Assembly (NCBI RefSeq): GCF_002886255.1
Contig: NZ_KZ614149.1
Span: 1,364,001 to 1,428,000 of the forward strand
DNA length: 64,000 nucleotides
DNA from: Alteribacillus bidgolensis
GTDB lineage: Bacteria > Bacillota > Bacilli > Bacillales > Marinococcaceae
Direction of reading: 5' to 3'
Shown: positions 36,433 through 46,135 of the stretch, one piece after another
Numbering within the stretch: the stretch's first letter is position 1
How the letters are laid out: each line of letters begins with the position of its first letter
Notes under the pieces: model-generated
What the model was told of the DNA's origin: nothing
What the model saw: the letters and a program-made list of their open reading frames with translations, nothing else
Databases searched by the model: none
Position numbers and translations under genes: made by a program

Positions 36433-37845
36433 GTGTTACATATGAAAACAGTTCGAGTTGAAAAAGATTTTTTAGGAATTAAAGAAATTCCAGAAGATGC
36501 TTATTATGGAATTCAAACATTAAGAGCCTATGAAAATTTCCCTATTACAAGCTATCGCATTCATGAATCATTAATTACTTCGGTTTCAATGGTAAAAAAA
36601 GCTGCAGCTGAAGCTAATATCTCTACTGGCCGCCTTTCCTCACATTTAGGGAATGCTATCATAAATGCAGCAACAGATATCATTTATGGGCAGTACCACG
36701 ATCAATTTATTGTAGATCCGATTCAAGGAGGAGCGGGTACTTCCATAAATATGAACGCGAATGAAGTAATTTGTAATCGTGCGTTAGAAATCTTAGGGAA
36801 GGACAAAGGGGAATATTCTTACCTTAGTCCAAATAACCATGTAAATATGTCTCAATCTACAAATGATGTGTTTCCAACCACTATTCATCTTGCAGTTATA
36901 GAACAGATTGAACTGCTTCTTGTCTCTATGCAGCATATGGAAAAGATTTTTCATAAAAAAGCAAAAGAGTTTGATCATGTCATCAAAGTAGGACGAACAC
37001 ATATTCAAGACGCTGTACCTATCAGACTTGGACAAGAGTTTCAAAGTTATTGCAGGATGATCCATAGAGATATTGAACGGATCACCCATTCTTATAAGAA
37101 GTTGTATGAAATCAATATGGGAGCAACAGCCGTAGGGACAGGGTTGAATGCCGATCCTGCATACGTAAGCAAAGTAGTAGAAAATCTATCTAGGATAAGC
37201 GGTTACCCATTAACGTCTGCTGAAAACTTAGTTGATGCTACATCTAATACGGATATTTATACTGAAATTTCAGGTAACCTAAAAATTTGTATGCTTAATA
37301 TGTCAAAGATTGCTAATGATATCCGGTTAATGGCTTCTGGCCCTAGAACTGGCTTGAATGAAATTAACCTTCCCCCACGTCAGCCAGGTTCATCTATAAT
37401 GCCAGGTAAGGTTAATCCAGTAATGGCAGAAGTCATTAATCAAATAGCATTTCAAGTTGTAGGTAATGATCATACCATTGGCCTTGCCTCTGAGGCAGGA
37501 CAATTACAATTAAATGTGATGGAACCTGTCCTTGTTTTTAATTTACTTGAGTCCATTAAGGTCATGAAAAATGGTTTTGGTGTGTTTTCTGATTATTGCA
37601 TTGATAGTATTAAAGCAAATGAATCACTATTAAAAGATAATGTAGAGAAAAGCATTGGTGTGGTTACCGCATTAAATCCTTATATTGGTTACGAAAAAGC
37701 ATCAGAAATTGCGAAAAAAGCCCTTCATTCAGGACAAACAATCCGAAGTGTATGTTTGAATGAAGGGATATTAACAGAAATGGAATTAAATAAAATACTA
37801 GATACACATAGAATGACTAGCCCAGGAGTTTTAAGTACGTATTGA
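36433..37845 (+). CDS. ansB: aspartate ammonia-lyase (aspartase)
   Basis: A GTG at 36433 is preferred: AGGAGG is seven bases upstream, while the ATG nine bases further in would be too far. The 470-aa enzyme has SQSTNDVFPTT, GRTHIQDAVPIRLGQE and the fumarase/aspartase signature GSSIMPGKVNPV with the catalytic Ser. It converts aspartate to fumarate and ammonia. It is the third gene after nhaC and ansA. The following ansR is convergent. Confidence 0.93.
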   Translation: MLHMKTVRVEKDFLGIKEIPEDAYYGIQTLRAYENFPITSYRIHESLITSVSMVKKAAAEANISTGRLSSHLGNAIINAATDIIYGQYHDQFIVDPIQGGAGTSINMNANEVICNRALEILGKDKGEYSYLSPNNHVNMSQSTNDVFPTTIHLAVIEQIELLLVSMQHMEKIFHKKAKEFDHVIKVGRTHIQDAVPIRLGQEFQSYCRMIHRDIERITHSYKKLYEINMGATAVGTGLNADPAYVSKVVENLSRISGYPLTSAENLVDATSNTDIYTEISGNLKICMLNMSKIANDIRLMASGPRTGLNEINLPPRQPGSSIMPGKVNPVMAEVINQIAFQVVGNDHTIGLASEAGQLQLNVMEPVLVFNLLESIKVMKNGFGVFSDYCIDSIKANESLLKDNVEKSIGVVTALNPYIGYEKASEIAKKALHSGQTIRSVCLNEGILTEMELNKILDTHRMTSPGVLSTY

Positions 37846-37874
37846 AAGTAGTACGTGTCAATGACCGACTTATA

Positions 37875-38234
37875 CTAATTCTCTTTTTTTAATTCTCTTT
37901 TAGCACGAACAAATGCAATAAAATCATTCAATTCATCATTAGACAAGTCCTCATTGTCGAGACGTATATTCCATTTTCTATTCCAATGTTGATCATTTAA
38001 TTCAATAGTCGTTTTATCTATGGGAGACCGTCTGTCATCAATACGATTCAATAAGTAATCAATGGAAGTATCCATAATATCGGCTAGTTTAATGAGCGAG
38101 TCTAAAGAGGGTTGTCGGTAGCCAGACTCATAACCTGCATACGTACTTTTAGCAATTCCTAATTGATCTGCAGTTTCTTGAAGCGTCCATTCTTTTCTCT
38201 CTTTTCGGAGTTTAGCAAGTCTAGTTAATTTCAT
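37875..38234 (-). CDS. ansR: XRE-family repressor AnsR
   Basis: This 119-aa protein has an N-terminal Cro/C1 helix-turn-helix: TLQETADQLGIAKSTYAGYESGYRQPSL. That wording is very close to the B. subtilis AnsR repressor of ansAB as I know it. The C-terminal half is short and acidic, as in that protein. It is transcribed towards ansB and divergent from a second asparaginase 135 bases away, so it may control both. Its repression should be relieved by asparagine, aspartate or related compounds, by analogy. Confidence 0.85.
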   Translation of the reverse strand: MKLTRLAKLRKERKEWTLQETADQLGIAKSTYAGYESGYRQPSLDSLIKLADIMDTSIDYLLNRIDDRRSPIDKTTIELNDQHWNRKWNIRLDNEDLSNDELNDFIAFVRAKRELKKEN

Positions 38235-38369
38235 CTATTAACCCTCCCATAAAAATAGTATAGCTTAATTGAGCTGCAGACCAAAGTCTTTAAACCCTTG
38301 TTGTGGTAAACTAGTTATAATTAAATAAAGTTCCCGACAGACTCTTCTTAATAAAAAGGTGATGCACTT

Positions 38370-39344
38370 ATGAAAAAAATTCTTTTATTGTCAACAGGTG
38401 GTACAATTGGTAGTGTGCAAACTGATGAGGGACTCATTCCTGGCATACCAATACAAGAATTGATCCGTTTTTTGTCAGTAGATGAAAGTAAGATTCAAAT
38501 CAGTACGGAAACGGTCTTGAATATAGACAGTACAAATATGCAACCAGAACACTGGGTCAAAATTGCAGAGGCTGTTTACGAGAACTATTCCCAATATGAC
38601 GGTTTTGTAATAACACATGGAACGGACACCTTATCCTATACATCAGCAGCACTATCATACATGTTACAAAACTTACAGAAAACTGTTGTTGTAACCGGTT
38701 CTATCCAGCCGATTGATGCAAAAAAAACAGATGGGATAAAAAATTTAGGGGATGCAGTTACGTTTGCAAGTGAAGGTACTCATGGTGTATTTGTCGTTTT
38801 TGGCGGGCGTGTAATTGAGGGCACAAGAGCTGTGAAGATGAGGACGGAAAGTTACGATGCCTTTGAAAGTGTTAATTATCCATATATTGCTTATATTGAA
38901 GAGCAAGAAATACTCTATAACATAAGGGTATCTAACAAGGTTACGGGAGAGTTTAGGTTAGACTCAGAGTTATGTTCAGATGTTTATTTGTTTAAATTAT
39001 TTCCTGGAGCCAAACCAGAAATTTTAGAGAGCATAAGAGGTCAATTTAATGGGTTAATTATTGAAACGTTTGGGAGCGGAGGCCTTCCTTTCTTAGAAAG
39101 AAATTTTTTTGAAACAGTTGAGAAATTAATAAATGAAGGAATGATTGTGGCCATAACAACACAATGTCTGGAAGAAGGTGCGGATTTAACCCTTTATAAG
39201 GTTGGGAGAATAATCGACCAAAGTAAGGTTATTTTATCCAATGATATGAATACGGAAGCTCTCCTACCCAAGCTAATGTGGGCAATGGGAAAAACCTCAA
39301 ATGCTGTTCATGTTAAAGAAATCGTAGAAAGTTCACTCGTTTAA
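38370..39344 (+). CDS. ansA: L-asparaginase, second copy
   Basis: This 324-aa type I asparaginase follows AAAAAGGTGATGC. It has STGGTIGS and ITHGTDTLSYTS with both catalytic threonines. It also has the same TRAVKMRTESYDAFESVNYP segment as the copy at 35375, so the two are clear paralogues. It is divergent from ansR, the arrangement seen for ansA in B. subtilis, whereas the other copy sits in the operon. Different control or substrate preference is likely. A degenerate downstream stretch follows. Confidence 0.9.
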   Translation: MKKILLLSTGGTIGSVQTDEGLIPGIPIQELIRFLSVDESKIQISTETVLNIDSTNMQPEHWVKIAEAVYENYSQYDGFVITHGTDTLSYTSAALSYMLQNLQKTVVVTGSIQPIDAKKTDGIKNLGDAVTFASEGTHGVFVVFGGRVIEGTRAVKMRTESYDAFESVNYPYIAYIEEQEILYNIRVSNKVTGEFRLDSELCSDVYLFKLFPGAKPEILESIRGQFNGLIIETFGSGGLPFLERNFFETVEKLINEGMIVAITTQCLEEGADLTLYKVGRIIDQSKVILSNDMNTEALLPKLMWAMGKTSNAVHVKEIVESSLV

Positions 39345-39479
39345 AGAGTCAACGATATTATCTATCAAACATTATGGATACAAGTAACGATGGCTCCTCT
39401 TACCTACTTATATACGTCTTAGAACAAATTTAGTACTGGCATATTTTCAAAGTTTTATATTTTAAACAGAGAGTTACGT

Positions 39480-39609
39480 TTTAATGATAAACAAGAAGCT
39501 ATAGAGTTCATTTGGGATTTGCAAACAACATTAGGTTGTCTCGCCACCAGATCTTGATAAAGTCGTGGCGTTGGCCAAGTCAGTTATTAGTTCTTACGAG
39601 GATGCATAA
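39480..39609 (+). pseudogene. decayed short gene of unknown family
   Basis: The plus strand reads LRFNDKQEAIEFIWDLQTTL, and after a frame shift PDLDKVVALAKSVISSYEDA to a TAA at 39609. The composition and helical pattern are those of a real small protein, but stops break the frame between the halves. No family recognised. Confidence 0.4.
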
Positions 39610-39639
39610 CTTCTAAAGATTAAGTCGGGGATGGATGAA

Positions 39640-40215
39640 ATATCCATCCTTAACTGTATATTTTACATGTATCTTGGAGTTACCCTTTATTGTTCACCTA
39701 TCACCGAAGTAAGTATAAATGAAACATCATCATCGATTTCCTCTTCCAAGAAACTTGATTTCATTTCGTTCAATACACTAATTAAACAAAAGCGATTGTC
39801 CCAAATCGATAAATACCGATTGGGACCGTTACATTTTCAATATTTTCTTTTTCTCCATAGTAATCGTAAGGGATCTTCCACTTCCTCTACTTCCTCGTCT
39901 TCGGATAAGAAGATAGAACCTTTTATACTCCAGCATCTAAATCATCGCTTTCTAATGTGACTTTTCCTTCTGAGGGGTTAATTGTCTAATCCCTCCATGT
40001 TGTTGGGAATAATGAAAAAACGGACGCAAAAATTAGAGGTATTTGCTTTTAGTCCTGTCAAATTTTTTAATTTATTCGCTGACTTTTGTGAAGTATATAT
40101 ATTGAAGAAACTTGTCAGGAATTTCATTCCAATCGACTCCTTCAAATCCTTGATTAGCCTTATTCGGCATATGAACGCCAAACAATGATAGAGATAAAAT
40201 CGACTTGTTTGCTGC
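39640..40215 (-). pseudogene. decayed gene of unknown family
   Basis: Several protein-like stretches line up on the minus strand in different frames: FEGVDWNEIPDKFLQYIYF, NPSEGKVTLESDDLDAG, then GSIFLSEDEEVEEVED, ENIENVTVPIGIYRFGTIAFV and LEEEIDDDVSFILTSVIGEQ. Between them are stops and frame changes. They are consistent with a single acidic protein of about 170 aa that has decayed. I do not recognise it. An open frame on each strand over 39978-40188 is a by-product. Confidence 0.45.
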
Positions 40216-40360
40216 CATTACTCCCAACAAATTTCAGCTCGCAAGCAATTGGGATGAGTGACGGCTATATTATTATTCGTTAAAAATTTACAAGTTATAA
40301 GCATCTGCAGGACTTGTAATGACTGATAAGTCTCTACTGCATCCTCTAACGCTGACCCCA

Positions 40361-40480
40361 AAATTCACTGCCATTGAGGACAAGGCACGAAACACATCCG
40401 GCACCAATGAAAATAAGAATAAAACTTCCAATGAACTCTGCAATCAGATCACCCTTTTGATATAGTAATCTATACTACCT
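40361..40480 (-). pseudogene. glpF: 5' fragment of glycerol facilitator gene glpF
   Basis: The minus strand reads YQKGDLIAEFIGSF and ILIFIGAGCVSCLVLNGSEF before a stop. This is the first membrane helix of MIP-family glycerol facilitators. An AAGGAGG site lies upstream at about 40482-40488. Homology ends after about 35 residues. The next part of such a gene is found 6.7 kb away at 33428-33624 on the same strand. Confidence 0.7.
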
Positions 40481-40730
40481 CCTTATTTCATTTTCTAATA
40501 AACATTTAGAATTTTTAGAATGTTAAAACTAATATAGTAGTAATTAACACTTCATTCTCTAGAAAATAAATACTTAAGTTAGGATTATAAATACTTATAA
40601 AATGCTTAGTCGCACTATTAAAACTAAAAATGCCACAACTTTAAATAATATCTTACTTTTTACTACTTCATTATTTAACTTTTTAGTAATGCCAAATATG
40701 ATTTGTTAAAATAAAAGAGAGGTGGAAACG

Positions 40731-42563
40731 ATGAAATCCTTGTTTAATAGACAAATGTGGTTGTATATATTACTAATATATTTGAAAACAATTTTAGTTA
40801 CCCTTGTTTTATTTCAAACTGTGCCATCAACATGGTTTCAATGGTTCACTTTTATGCTTAATCCGATTATTTTTCTATTTTTAGTGTTTAGTTTTGGCTT
40901 ATTTTTTAATCAAAAATGGCAGCATGTCACCTTTTTCATCATCAGCCTGTTAGTATCTATTGTCCTTTATTCTAATGCTGTTCATTATCGCGAATTTTCA
41001 GATTTAATTACTGTTCCCATGCTTGCCATGAGTGCAAATATGGGTGATTTAAGCACAAGCATTGTTAAATTAATCCGATGGTATGATATCTTCTTATTTT
41101 TGGACCTATTGATTATTTTGTGGTTTTTAAATAGAAAATCGGTTCAATTACCCGTTCAAACCTTGGCATTTCGCCAATGGCGTGGAGCTGCAGTTTTTAT
41201 TGCTGTCTTTATGGTCATCAGTACTTTTCTCTCGCAGACGGCATCCATCGAAAATGTGCGGCATTCTTTTGACCGGCAAAGATTAGTAAGCGCTTTAGGA
41301 TTATACAATTATTATATCTATGACACTTTTATGTTCATGAAATCGCAGGCAAGCAGTACATTTGCAAAAGAAGACGATTGGGAGCCGATCGACAAACATA
41401 TTGAAAACCATGAAGTAGAGACAAATAAAGAATATTTCGGGGCAGCAAAAGATAGGAATATAGTGGTCATTTCACTAGAATCCTTCGAATCTTTTGTAAT
41501 CGGTAATACAGTAGATGGCAAAGAATTGACACCGAACTTAAATCAATTGATAGATGAAAGCTATTATTTTAAAAATTTCTATCATCAAACAGGACAAGGA
41601 AAAACATCAGATGCAGAGTTTTTAATTAATACATCCCTTTACCCTGCAGGCAGCGGTGCCGTCTTTTTAAAGCACCCAGACAATAAAATCGAAGGTCTGC
41701 CAGACATACTATCCTCCCGCGGTTACAGTACAGCCAGCTTTCATGCAAACGATCGATCATTTTATAATCGTGAGGATATGTATGACACGTTAGGGTACGA
41801 TAAATATTTCTCTAAATCGTATTATGATATTAGTGAAGACGATGAAGTTGGCTGGGGGATGAAAGATGAAGCCTTTTTTGACCAGGCCATTGATCACTTA
41901 CATGGATTAGACGAACCATTTTATGGAACATTTTTAACGTTAACCAACCACTTTCCATATGAATTAGAAGAAGAGGACCGCTTTATTGAACCATTGGATT
42001 CAGAAAGTGAAGTCTTAAACAATTACGTCTCAACGGTTCGTTATACGGATGAAGCGATAGGCAATTTTATAGAGAAATTAAAAGATAATAATATGTATGA
42101 AAATACAATGTTTGTCATATATGGTGACCATTACGGCATTGCAGACAGTCACAATGACGCCATGGGGGAGTTTTTAAATAAAGAAATTGATGCTTATGAA
42201 AATGCGAAACTGCAAAGAGTACCTCTTATCATCCATATTCCAGGCATGGAAGGAAAGACACTTGATGTTGTTTCAGGTCAAGTGGATGTCATGCCGACCA
42301 TTTTGAACTTGCTAGGTATTTCAGTAGACGATTACACTATGTTTGGAAGAGATTTATTTTCTGAGGAACGGGAGGACTTTGTCGTTTTCCGTGATGGAAG
42401 TGTTATTGATGAAGAGGTCATATACACAGCGGACACCTGCTATGATCGGGAAAACGGAGAAGAGATTTCGATGGATCACTGTAATGAGGCAGTGGATAAA
42501 GGGAATAATGAACTATACTATTCAGATAAAATCGTGTATGGCGACCTTTTCCGTTATCGTTAA
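40731..42563 (+). CDS. ltaS: lipoteichoic acid synthase family phosphoglycerol transferase
   Basis: The ATG at 40731 follows AGAGG. The 610-aa protein has five N-terminal membrane segments, a linker, and an extracellular sulfatase-fold domain. That domain carries the metal-binding Glu in SLESFE (about 250), the catalytic Thr in GQGKTSDAEF (about 292), TNHFPY and YGDHYG. It should polymerise glycerolphosphate from phosphatidylglycerol onto lipoteichoic acid at the outer membrane face. Bacilli often carry several paralogues (LtaS, YfnI, YqgS, YvgJ); which one this is cannot be told here. A terminator follows. Confidence 0.88.
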   Translation: MKSLFNRQMWLYILLIYLKTILVTLVLFQTVPSTWFQWFTFMLNPIIFLFLVFSFGLFFNQKWQHVTFFIISLLVSIVLYSNAVHYREFSDLITVPMLAMSANMGDLSTSIVKLIRWYDIFLFLDLLIILWFLNRKSVQLPVQTLAFRQWRGAAVFIAVFMVISTFLSQTASIENVRHSFDRQRLVSALGLYNYYIYDTFMFMKSQASSTFAKEDDWEPIDKHIENHEVETNKEYFGAAKDRNIVVISLESFESFVIGNTVDGKELTPNLNQLIDESYYFKNFYHQTGQGKTSDAEFLINTSLYPAGSGAVFLKHPDNKIEGLPDILSSRGYSTASFHANDRSFYNREDMYDTLGYDKYFSKSYYDISEDDEVGWGMKDEAFFDQAIDHLHGLDEPFYGTFLTLTNHFPYELEEEDRFIEPLDSESEVLNNYVSTVRYTDEAIGNFIEKLKDNNMYENTMFVIYGDHYGIADSHNDAMGEFLNKEIDAYENAKLQRVPLIIHIPGMEGKTLDVVSGQVDVMPTILNLLGISVDDYTMFGRDLFSEEREDFVVFRDGSVIDEEVIYTADTCYDRENGEEISMDHCNEAVDKGNNELYYSDKIVYGDLFRYR

Positions 42564-42595
42564 TAAAAAGTACTCTTAATAAAGGGAATAAGTAC

Positions 42596-42644
42596 AAGGA
42601 TAGGCGGTCAGAATCATTTATCTGCTTAACCTATCCTTTTTACT
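42596..42644 (+). terminator. intrinsic terminator after ltaS
   Basis: AAGGATAGG pairs with CCTATCCTT around a 25-base loop, followed by TTTTAC. It closes the ltaS transcript. Confidence 0.65.
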
Positions 42645-42911
42645 TTTGAAAAACATCATTTACAACAACTACAAACGTAGTTTATTATCACCATCTGCTC
42701 AAGTACAGAAGCAAATAATGAACAATTCCATGACTTACTTCCTTTTTATTCCTCAACCTTTATGATCGAGATTACTAAATTTATGATGTATTTCCTCGAT
42801 CATATCTCCTGCACTTACGGTTCTTATCCCATCATCCTACTTATATATTGTTATATTTTATTACTATTACTCATAAAGAAATAAGTAGTAAAAATATAAG
42901 GGGCTGGATTA
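42645..42911. other. intergenic stretch with a possible minus-strand remnant
   Basis: Around 42756-42840 the minus strand reads VSAGDMIEEIHHKFSNLDHKG to a stop. It looks like the C-terminus of a protein, but no start or family can be assigned. The remainder holds only the expected upstream region of the PAP2 gene. Confidence 0.3.
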
Positions 42912-43628
42912 ATGAGAACAATTTACAGAAGATGGTCGGAATATCCTTACCCAGGAGAACAAACCCCACCTAAAGCTCATCCCGAACCAGCGTACTTTCC
43001 AATGTTTTTTGTTTCCAGGCGAGAAAATAATGAATTCCTAGATCCCTTTAGGCTGCGTATTATTTGGCAAATTAAAAATCCTATTAAAGTGGATTGGGAA
43101 ACAGAATTATCTATTGTAGAACAAACAATTTTGTCCTTGACACCTCAAAAAATACAAATTGCACAATTCTGGGGGAATGCTGAAGCAACTCAAAATATGA
43201 TTCCTATGATTTTCAGTTTAGCCAGAAAATATAGACTTGGTTCACCAAATATTGCCAGAATATTTGGATATTTCCATGCTGGTGTTAATGATGCCTTTGT
43301 GATGTCATGGTACTTTAAATATCTGTGGGATGTGGCACGTCCAAATCAATATGGCAGAAATTTATCTCCTATTTTGCTTACACCTCTTTTTCCATCCTAT
43401 CCTTCTGCACATGCTACTGTTGCAGGATGTGCAGAAGCCATTTTAACTTATTTTTTTCCACTAGAAGCAGCAGGAATAAGAAGAACAATGGAAGAGTGCG
43501 CTTTATCACGTTTGTATGCTGGCGTACATTTTAAAGTAGATAATGATGAAGGATTGAGATTAGGCAGACAAATCGGGGGGATCGTCGTTCGTTTATTGAA
43601 AGCACAAAACCCCAATAATATTCGATAG
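42912..43628 (+). CDS. PAP2-superfamily protein, vanadium haloperoxidase-like
   Basis: This 238-aa protein has the three PAP2 blocks in order. The first is K..WDVARP near residue 140, the second PSYPSAHATVAG near 162, and the third SRLYAGVHFKVDNDEG near 197. Spacing and the SAH variant resemble bacterial vanadium-dependent haloperoxidase-related phosphatases rather than membrane lipid phosphatases; I see no membrane segments and no signal peptide. It could be an acid phosphatase or a haloperoxidase-like enzyme. A GGGG site lies upstream of the ATG. Monocistronic. Confidence 0.8.
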   Translation: MRTIYRRWSEYPYPGEQTPPKAHPEPAYFPMFFVSRRENNEFLDPFRLRIIWQIKNPIKVDWETELSIVEQTILSLTPQKIQIAQFWGNAEATQNMIPMIFSLARKYRLGSPNIARIFGYFHAGVNDAFVMSWYFKYLWDVARPNQYGRNLSPILLTPLFPSYPSAHATVAGCAEAILTYFFPLEAAGIRRTMEECALSRLYAGVHFKVDNDEGLRLGRQIGGIVVRLLKAQNPNNIR

Positions 43629-43828
43629 TATAATTTGGGCTCTACTTTTTTTTTGACTACTAAAAAAATGAATTACTATATTTCCTGGGGCTTTCAAACT
43701 GTGATAACTTTTCTTCTTCAAATACACACCCAAATGATCTCACTCTGTCTCCCATTCTCTACCATTCTAAAGTTAGTCTTAAGGGAAATATTACTCTAAT
43801 AGAACTTGAGAAACATACCCTCGAATCA

Positions 43829-44026
43829 TTAGCTGTGTAATTGTTTGTCAGTTGGAATGACCATCGCTGCAATAATATAGATCAGCCATACGATCCCGCC
43901 TGTAAAAAAACCTGATAAAACGATAATGATTCTAAGTATACTGACATCTATATTGTATAACTCACTTACACCTCCTAATACTCCCGCCAACTGTTTTTCT
44001 TGTGTGGATCTATATAATTTTTTCAT
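43829..44026 (-). CDS. PspC-domain membrane protein
   Basis: This 65-aa protein is a single PspC domain: KKLYRSTQEKQLAGVLGGVSELYNID followed by a membrane helix and PTD. The start follows GGGAGG. Small PspC proteins act in envelope-stress sensing and as modulators of membrane regulators. It stands alone, so its partner is unknown. Confidence 0.85.
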   Translation of the reverse strand: MKKLYRSTQEKQLAGVLGGVSELYNIDVSILRIIIVLSGFFTGGIVWLIYIIAAMVIPTDKQLHS

Positions 44027-44186
44027 GAGTGCATCCTCCCATCCATTTCGCTAAATTATATGTGTTGGATTCACGTTTAAGATTAAACCAGCCGAATGAA
44101 AAGGCAGAAGCACTAGCAAGCTATAAGCTGTGCTTCCGTAATCCAGCTATCGCAGCAATATTTCTACTGGGAGACTTCTAATGCTG

Positions 44187-44447
44187 CTAAATCGATAGAA
44201 ACTGCTGGTTTTTTTGCAAAAAATCTTCAGTGTCTTTGTAGAAAACATTCGATTCGTAGTGTAGTGGTGTTTCTGTCGTAAAAGTAACACTCTCTTCCTC
44301 TTCCCCATTTTGATTATTACAAACATATTTATGCGCCCAGTACTCCCTGTCAATATATGCAAACTTCGTTTCTGCCTGAACGGCTGAAGCTGTAATTATA
44401 CCTGCCGATAGGACGCTTCCAACCGCCATGGTCCATTTACTTCTCAC
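44187..44447 (-). CDS. small secreted protein of unknown function
   Basis: The start is a GTG with GGAAAAAGAGA upstream. The 86-aa product begins with a signal peptide (SVLSAGIITASAVQA, cleavage after AQA-type site). The mature part is about 58 residues, rich in Tyr, Glu and Thr, with one Cys. No domain is recognised. It may be a small wall or spore-surface protein, or the truncated 5' end of a larger one. Confidence 0.5.
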   Translation of the reverse strand: MRSKWTMAVGSVLSAGIITASAVQAETKFAYIDREYWAHKYVCNNQNGEEEESVTFTTETPLHYESNVFYKDTEDFLQKNQQFLSI

Positions 44448-44523
44448 AATTCTCTTTTTCCTTTATGTTCGTTACTAATTTTTAGATGTATAGAAAGAAG
44501 CTATAACAACAACAACAGTCTCT

Positions 44524-44646
44524 TTATCTTAATGAAGTTTCATAGTGGAAATCTGCCGATGTTGCTGTCTTTATATGTATTGCAAGAAAGGCTGCAAATA
44601 AATCACCTGCTAGATGCTTTGTATTATTTATTTCCATTTTTTTCAT
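44524..44646 (-). CDS. possible 40-aa small protein
   Basis: A short frame starting MKKMEINNTKHLAGDLFAAF follows AAGGAG and a TATAAT box on the minus strand (near 44666-44671). The spacing from AAGGAG to the first ATG is only three bases; the second ATG, three codons in, is twelve bases away. Neither is ideal. The peptide has an Ala/Leu-rich centre. It could be a real small gene, but the evidence is thin. Confidence 0.3.
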   Translation of the reverse strand: MKKMEINNTKHLAGDLFAAFLAIHIKTATSADFHYETSLR

Positions 44647-45025
44647 ATACTCCTTCTTTTTCCTTATTATACTTCACTTGGGGTTCTTTTGGTAGATTCT
44701 GAGATTAATCATATTGAGGATATGTCTTCTAGGGATGTTTTAATTTGATTAGAAGGGAGTCAGAGAGGCTCGAACAGTAATTTTAAACCTTAGGAGCCAA
44801 TGACAGGAGTACAAATGGTTTCTATACGTACCAATACGTTTCATCTTGAAAGAAATGATATTTATTGTTATTTCACCGATATCAATCATCGAATCTCTCT
44901 TCCTAGCAGCTCTAATACTAAAAAAGTACACCACTCTATTCAGTGATGTACAGGTAAAGAATACTATATGTTTCCTTGCTCAAATAAAAAGTGCAGCGCT
45001 TGTCTACTATTACTAATATCACGCT
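44647..45025. other. intergenic stretch, nothing assigned
   Basis: No frame with a start and ribosome-binding site is convincing. Around 44820-44860 the minus strand can be read FQDETYWYV, which might be gene debris. No terminator or repeat is evident. Confidence 0.3.
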
Positions 45026-46135
45026 TTAACTTTGAAGAGGCTTTTGCTTATATGCCACGGTATAGGAGGTATTTGCTTTGTTTTTATACCCCGCACCTAT
45101 TTTGCCAACAATATATTTTCCATATTTCCAATTATTCAGGTGGTATATCGTAATAATGGAACACGTCGTGCTGCCGAAAAATAATAGAAAAACGTAAGAA
45201 ATACCAAGGAATCCAGGGTAAATATTATAGATAGCATCAAATAATAATAGATAAAAGAAATGCAGCAAATAGATCCCAAACGAATATTGACTAATAAAAA
45301 TGAGGAAATTTGGAATCTTTTTCATATAGGATGTAACATAAAGGATAAAAAAGCCAATAGCTGCTGTATGAAGCATCATGTCGATTCGTTTTGAGCTATG
45401 TACAGTAATTAATTCACTATGATATACATACAACAAGAAAGTACTTGAAACAATCGGTAAAGCGGTGACAGCGGCTTTGTGTTTTTTTAAGCCTGAAATA
45501 AAACGTTCATAATAAAGGCCGCAGTAATATCCCAAGGAAAAGTAGAAAATCCATCCAAAGAACGGAATCCAATAAAACCTCTCCCAAATGTATTCGGAAT
45601 AAAGGATATTGTATGGTTCCGTCATATTAAAAAATGCTAAATAACCAGCATTTAGCAGAAACGAAATAGTAATTATCACTCTAGGTTTTACTCTTTGCAA
45701 ATAATGATGAAAAAATAAATGAAGCAGGTAAAATTGAAAAATAATTAAAACAAAATAACCATGAAAATCACCAATAAAGGCATTTAAGAAAAATTTTAAT
45801 ACCCAATCTTGAAAGGTTGATGCATAAGGTATCGAATAAAATAAAGCCATACATAAAAACGGTATAAAAATAAATGTAAAACGCTTTCGAAGAAAATCTT
45901 TTGGTATGTTTTTCTTTCGATAAGAATAAGCGATAAGCAGCTCCGAAATAAATATAAACATAGGGGTGCCATAGTAAAGAAATACATGGATGGAGTCAAA
46001 AACTAGATAAGTAAACGATCCGATCTCATATTTAATAGATTCTATCCCTATTTCGATAGCATGCAATAAAACGATACTTAAGCAGGCGATACTTCTAAGT
46101 AAAAAAACTTCCTTAATCATTGTGTTGTTTTTCAT
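45026..46135 (-). CDS. acyltransferase-3 family membrane protein
   Basis: The ATG at 46135 follows a GGGTGGAA site; the longest frame begins at a GTG four codons earlier. The 369-aa protein has about ten membrane segments and the family N-terminus EVFLLRSIACLSIVLLHA with the conserved Arg and His. The family transfers acyl groups to sugars or polysaccharides at the membrane (OafA/YrhL, IcaC-like). The C-terminal tail is basic and cytoplasmic. No polysaccharide genes are adjacent, so the acceptor is unknown. Confidence 0.8.
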   Translation of the reverse strand: MKNNTMIKEVFLLRSIACLSIVLLHAIEIGIESIKYEIGSFTYLVFDSIHVFLYYGTPMFIFISELLIAYSYRKKNIPKDFLRKRFTFIFIPFLCMALFYSIPYASTFQDWVLKFFLNAFIGDFHGYFVLIIFQFYLLHLFFHHYLQRVKPRVIITISFLLNAGYLAFFNMTEPYNILYSEYIWERFYWIPFFGWIFYFSLGYYCGLYYERFISGLKKHKAAVTALPIVSSTFLLYVYHSELITVHSSKRIDMMLHTAAIGFFILYVTSYMKKIPNFLIFISQYSFGIYLLHFFYLLLFDAIYNIYPGFLGISYVFLLFFGSTTCSIITIYHLNNWKYGKYIVGKIGAGYKNKANTSYTVAYKQKPLQS

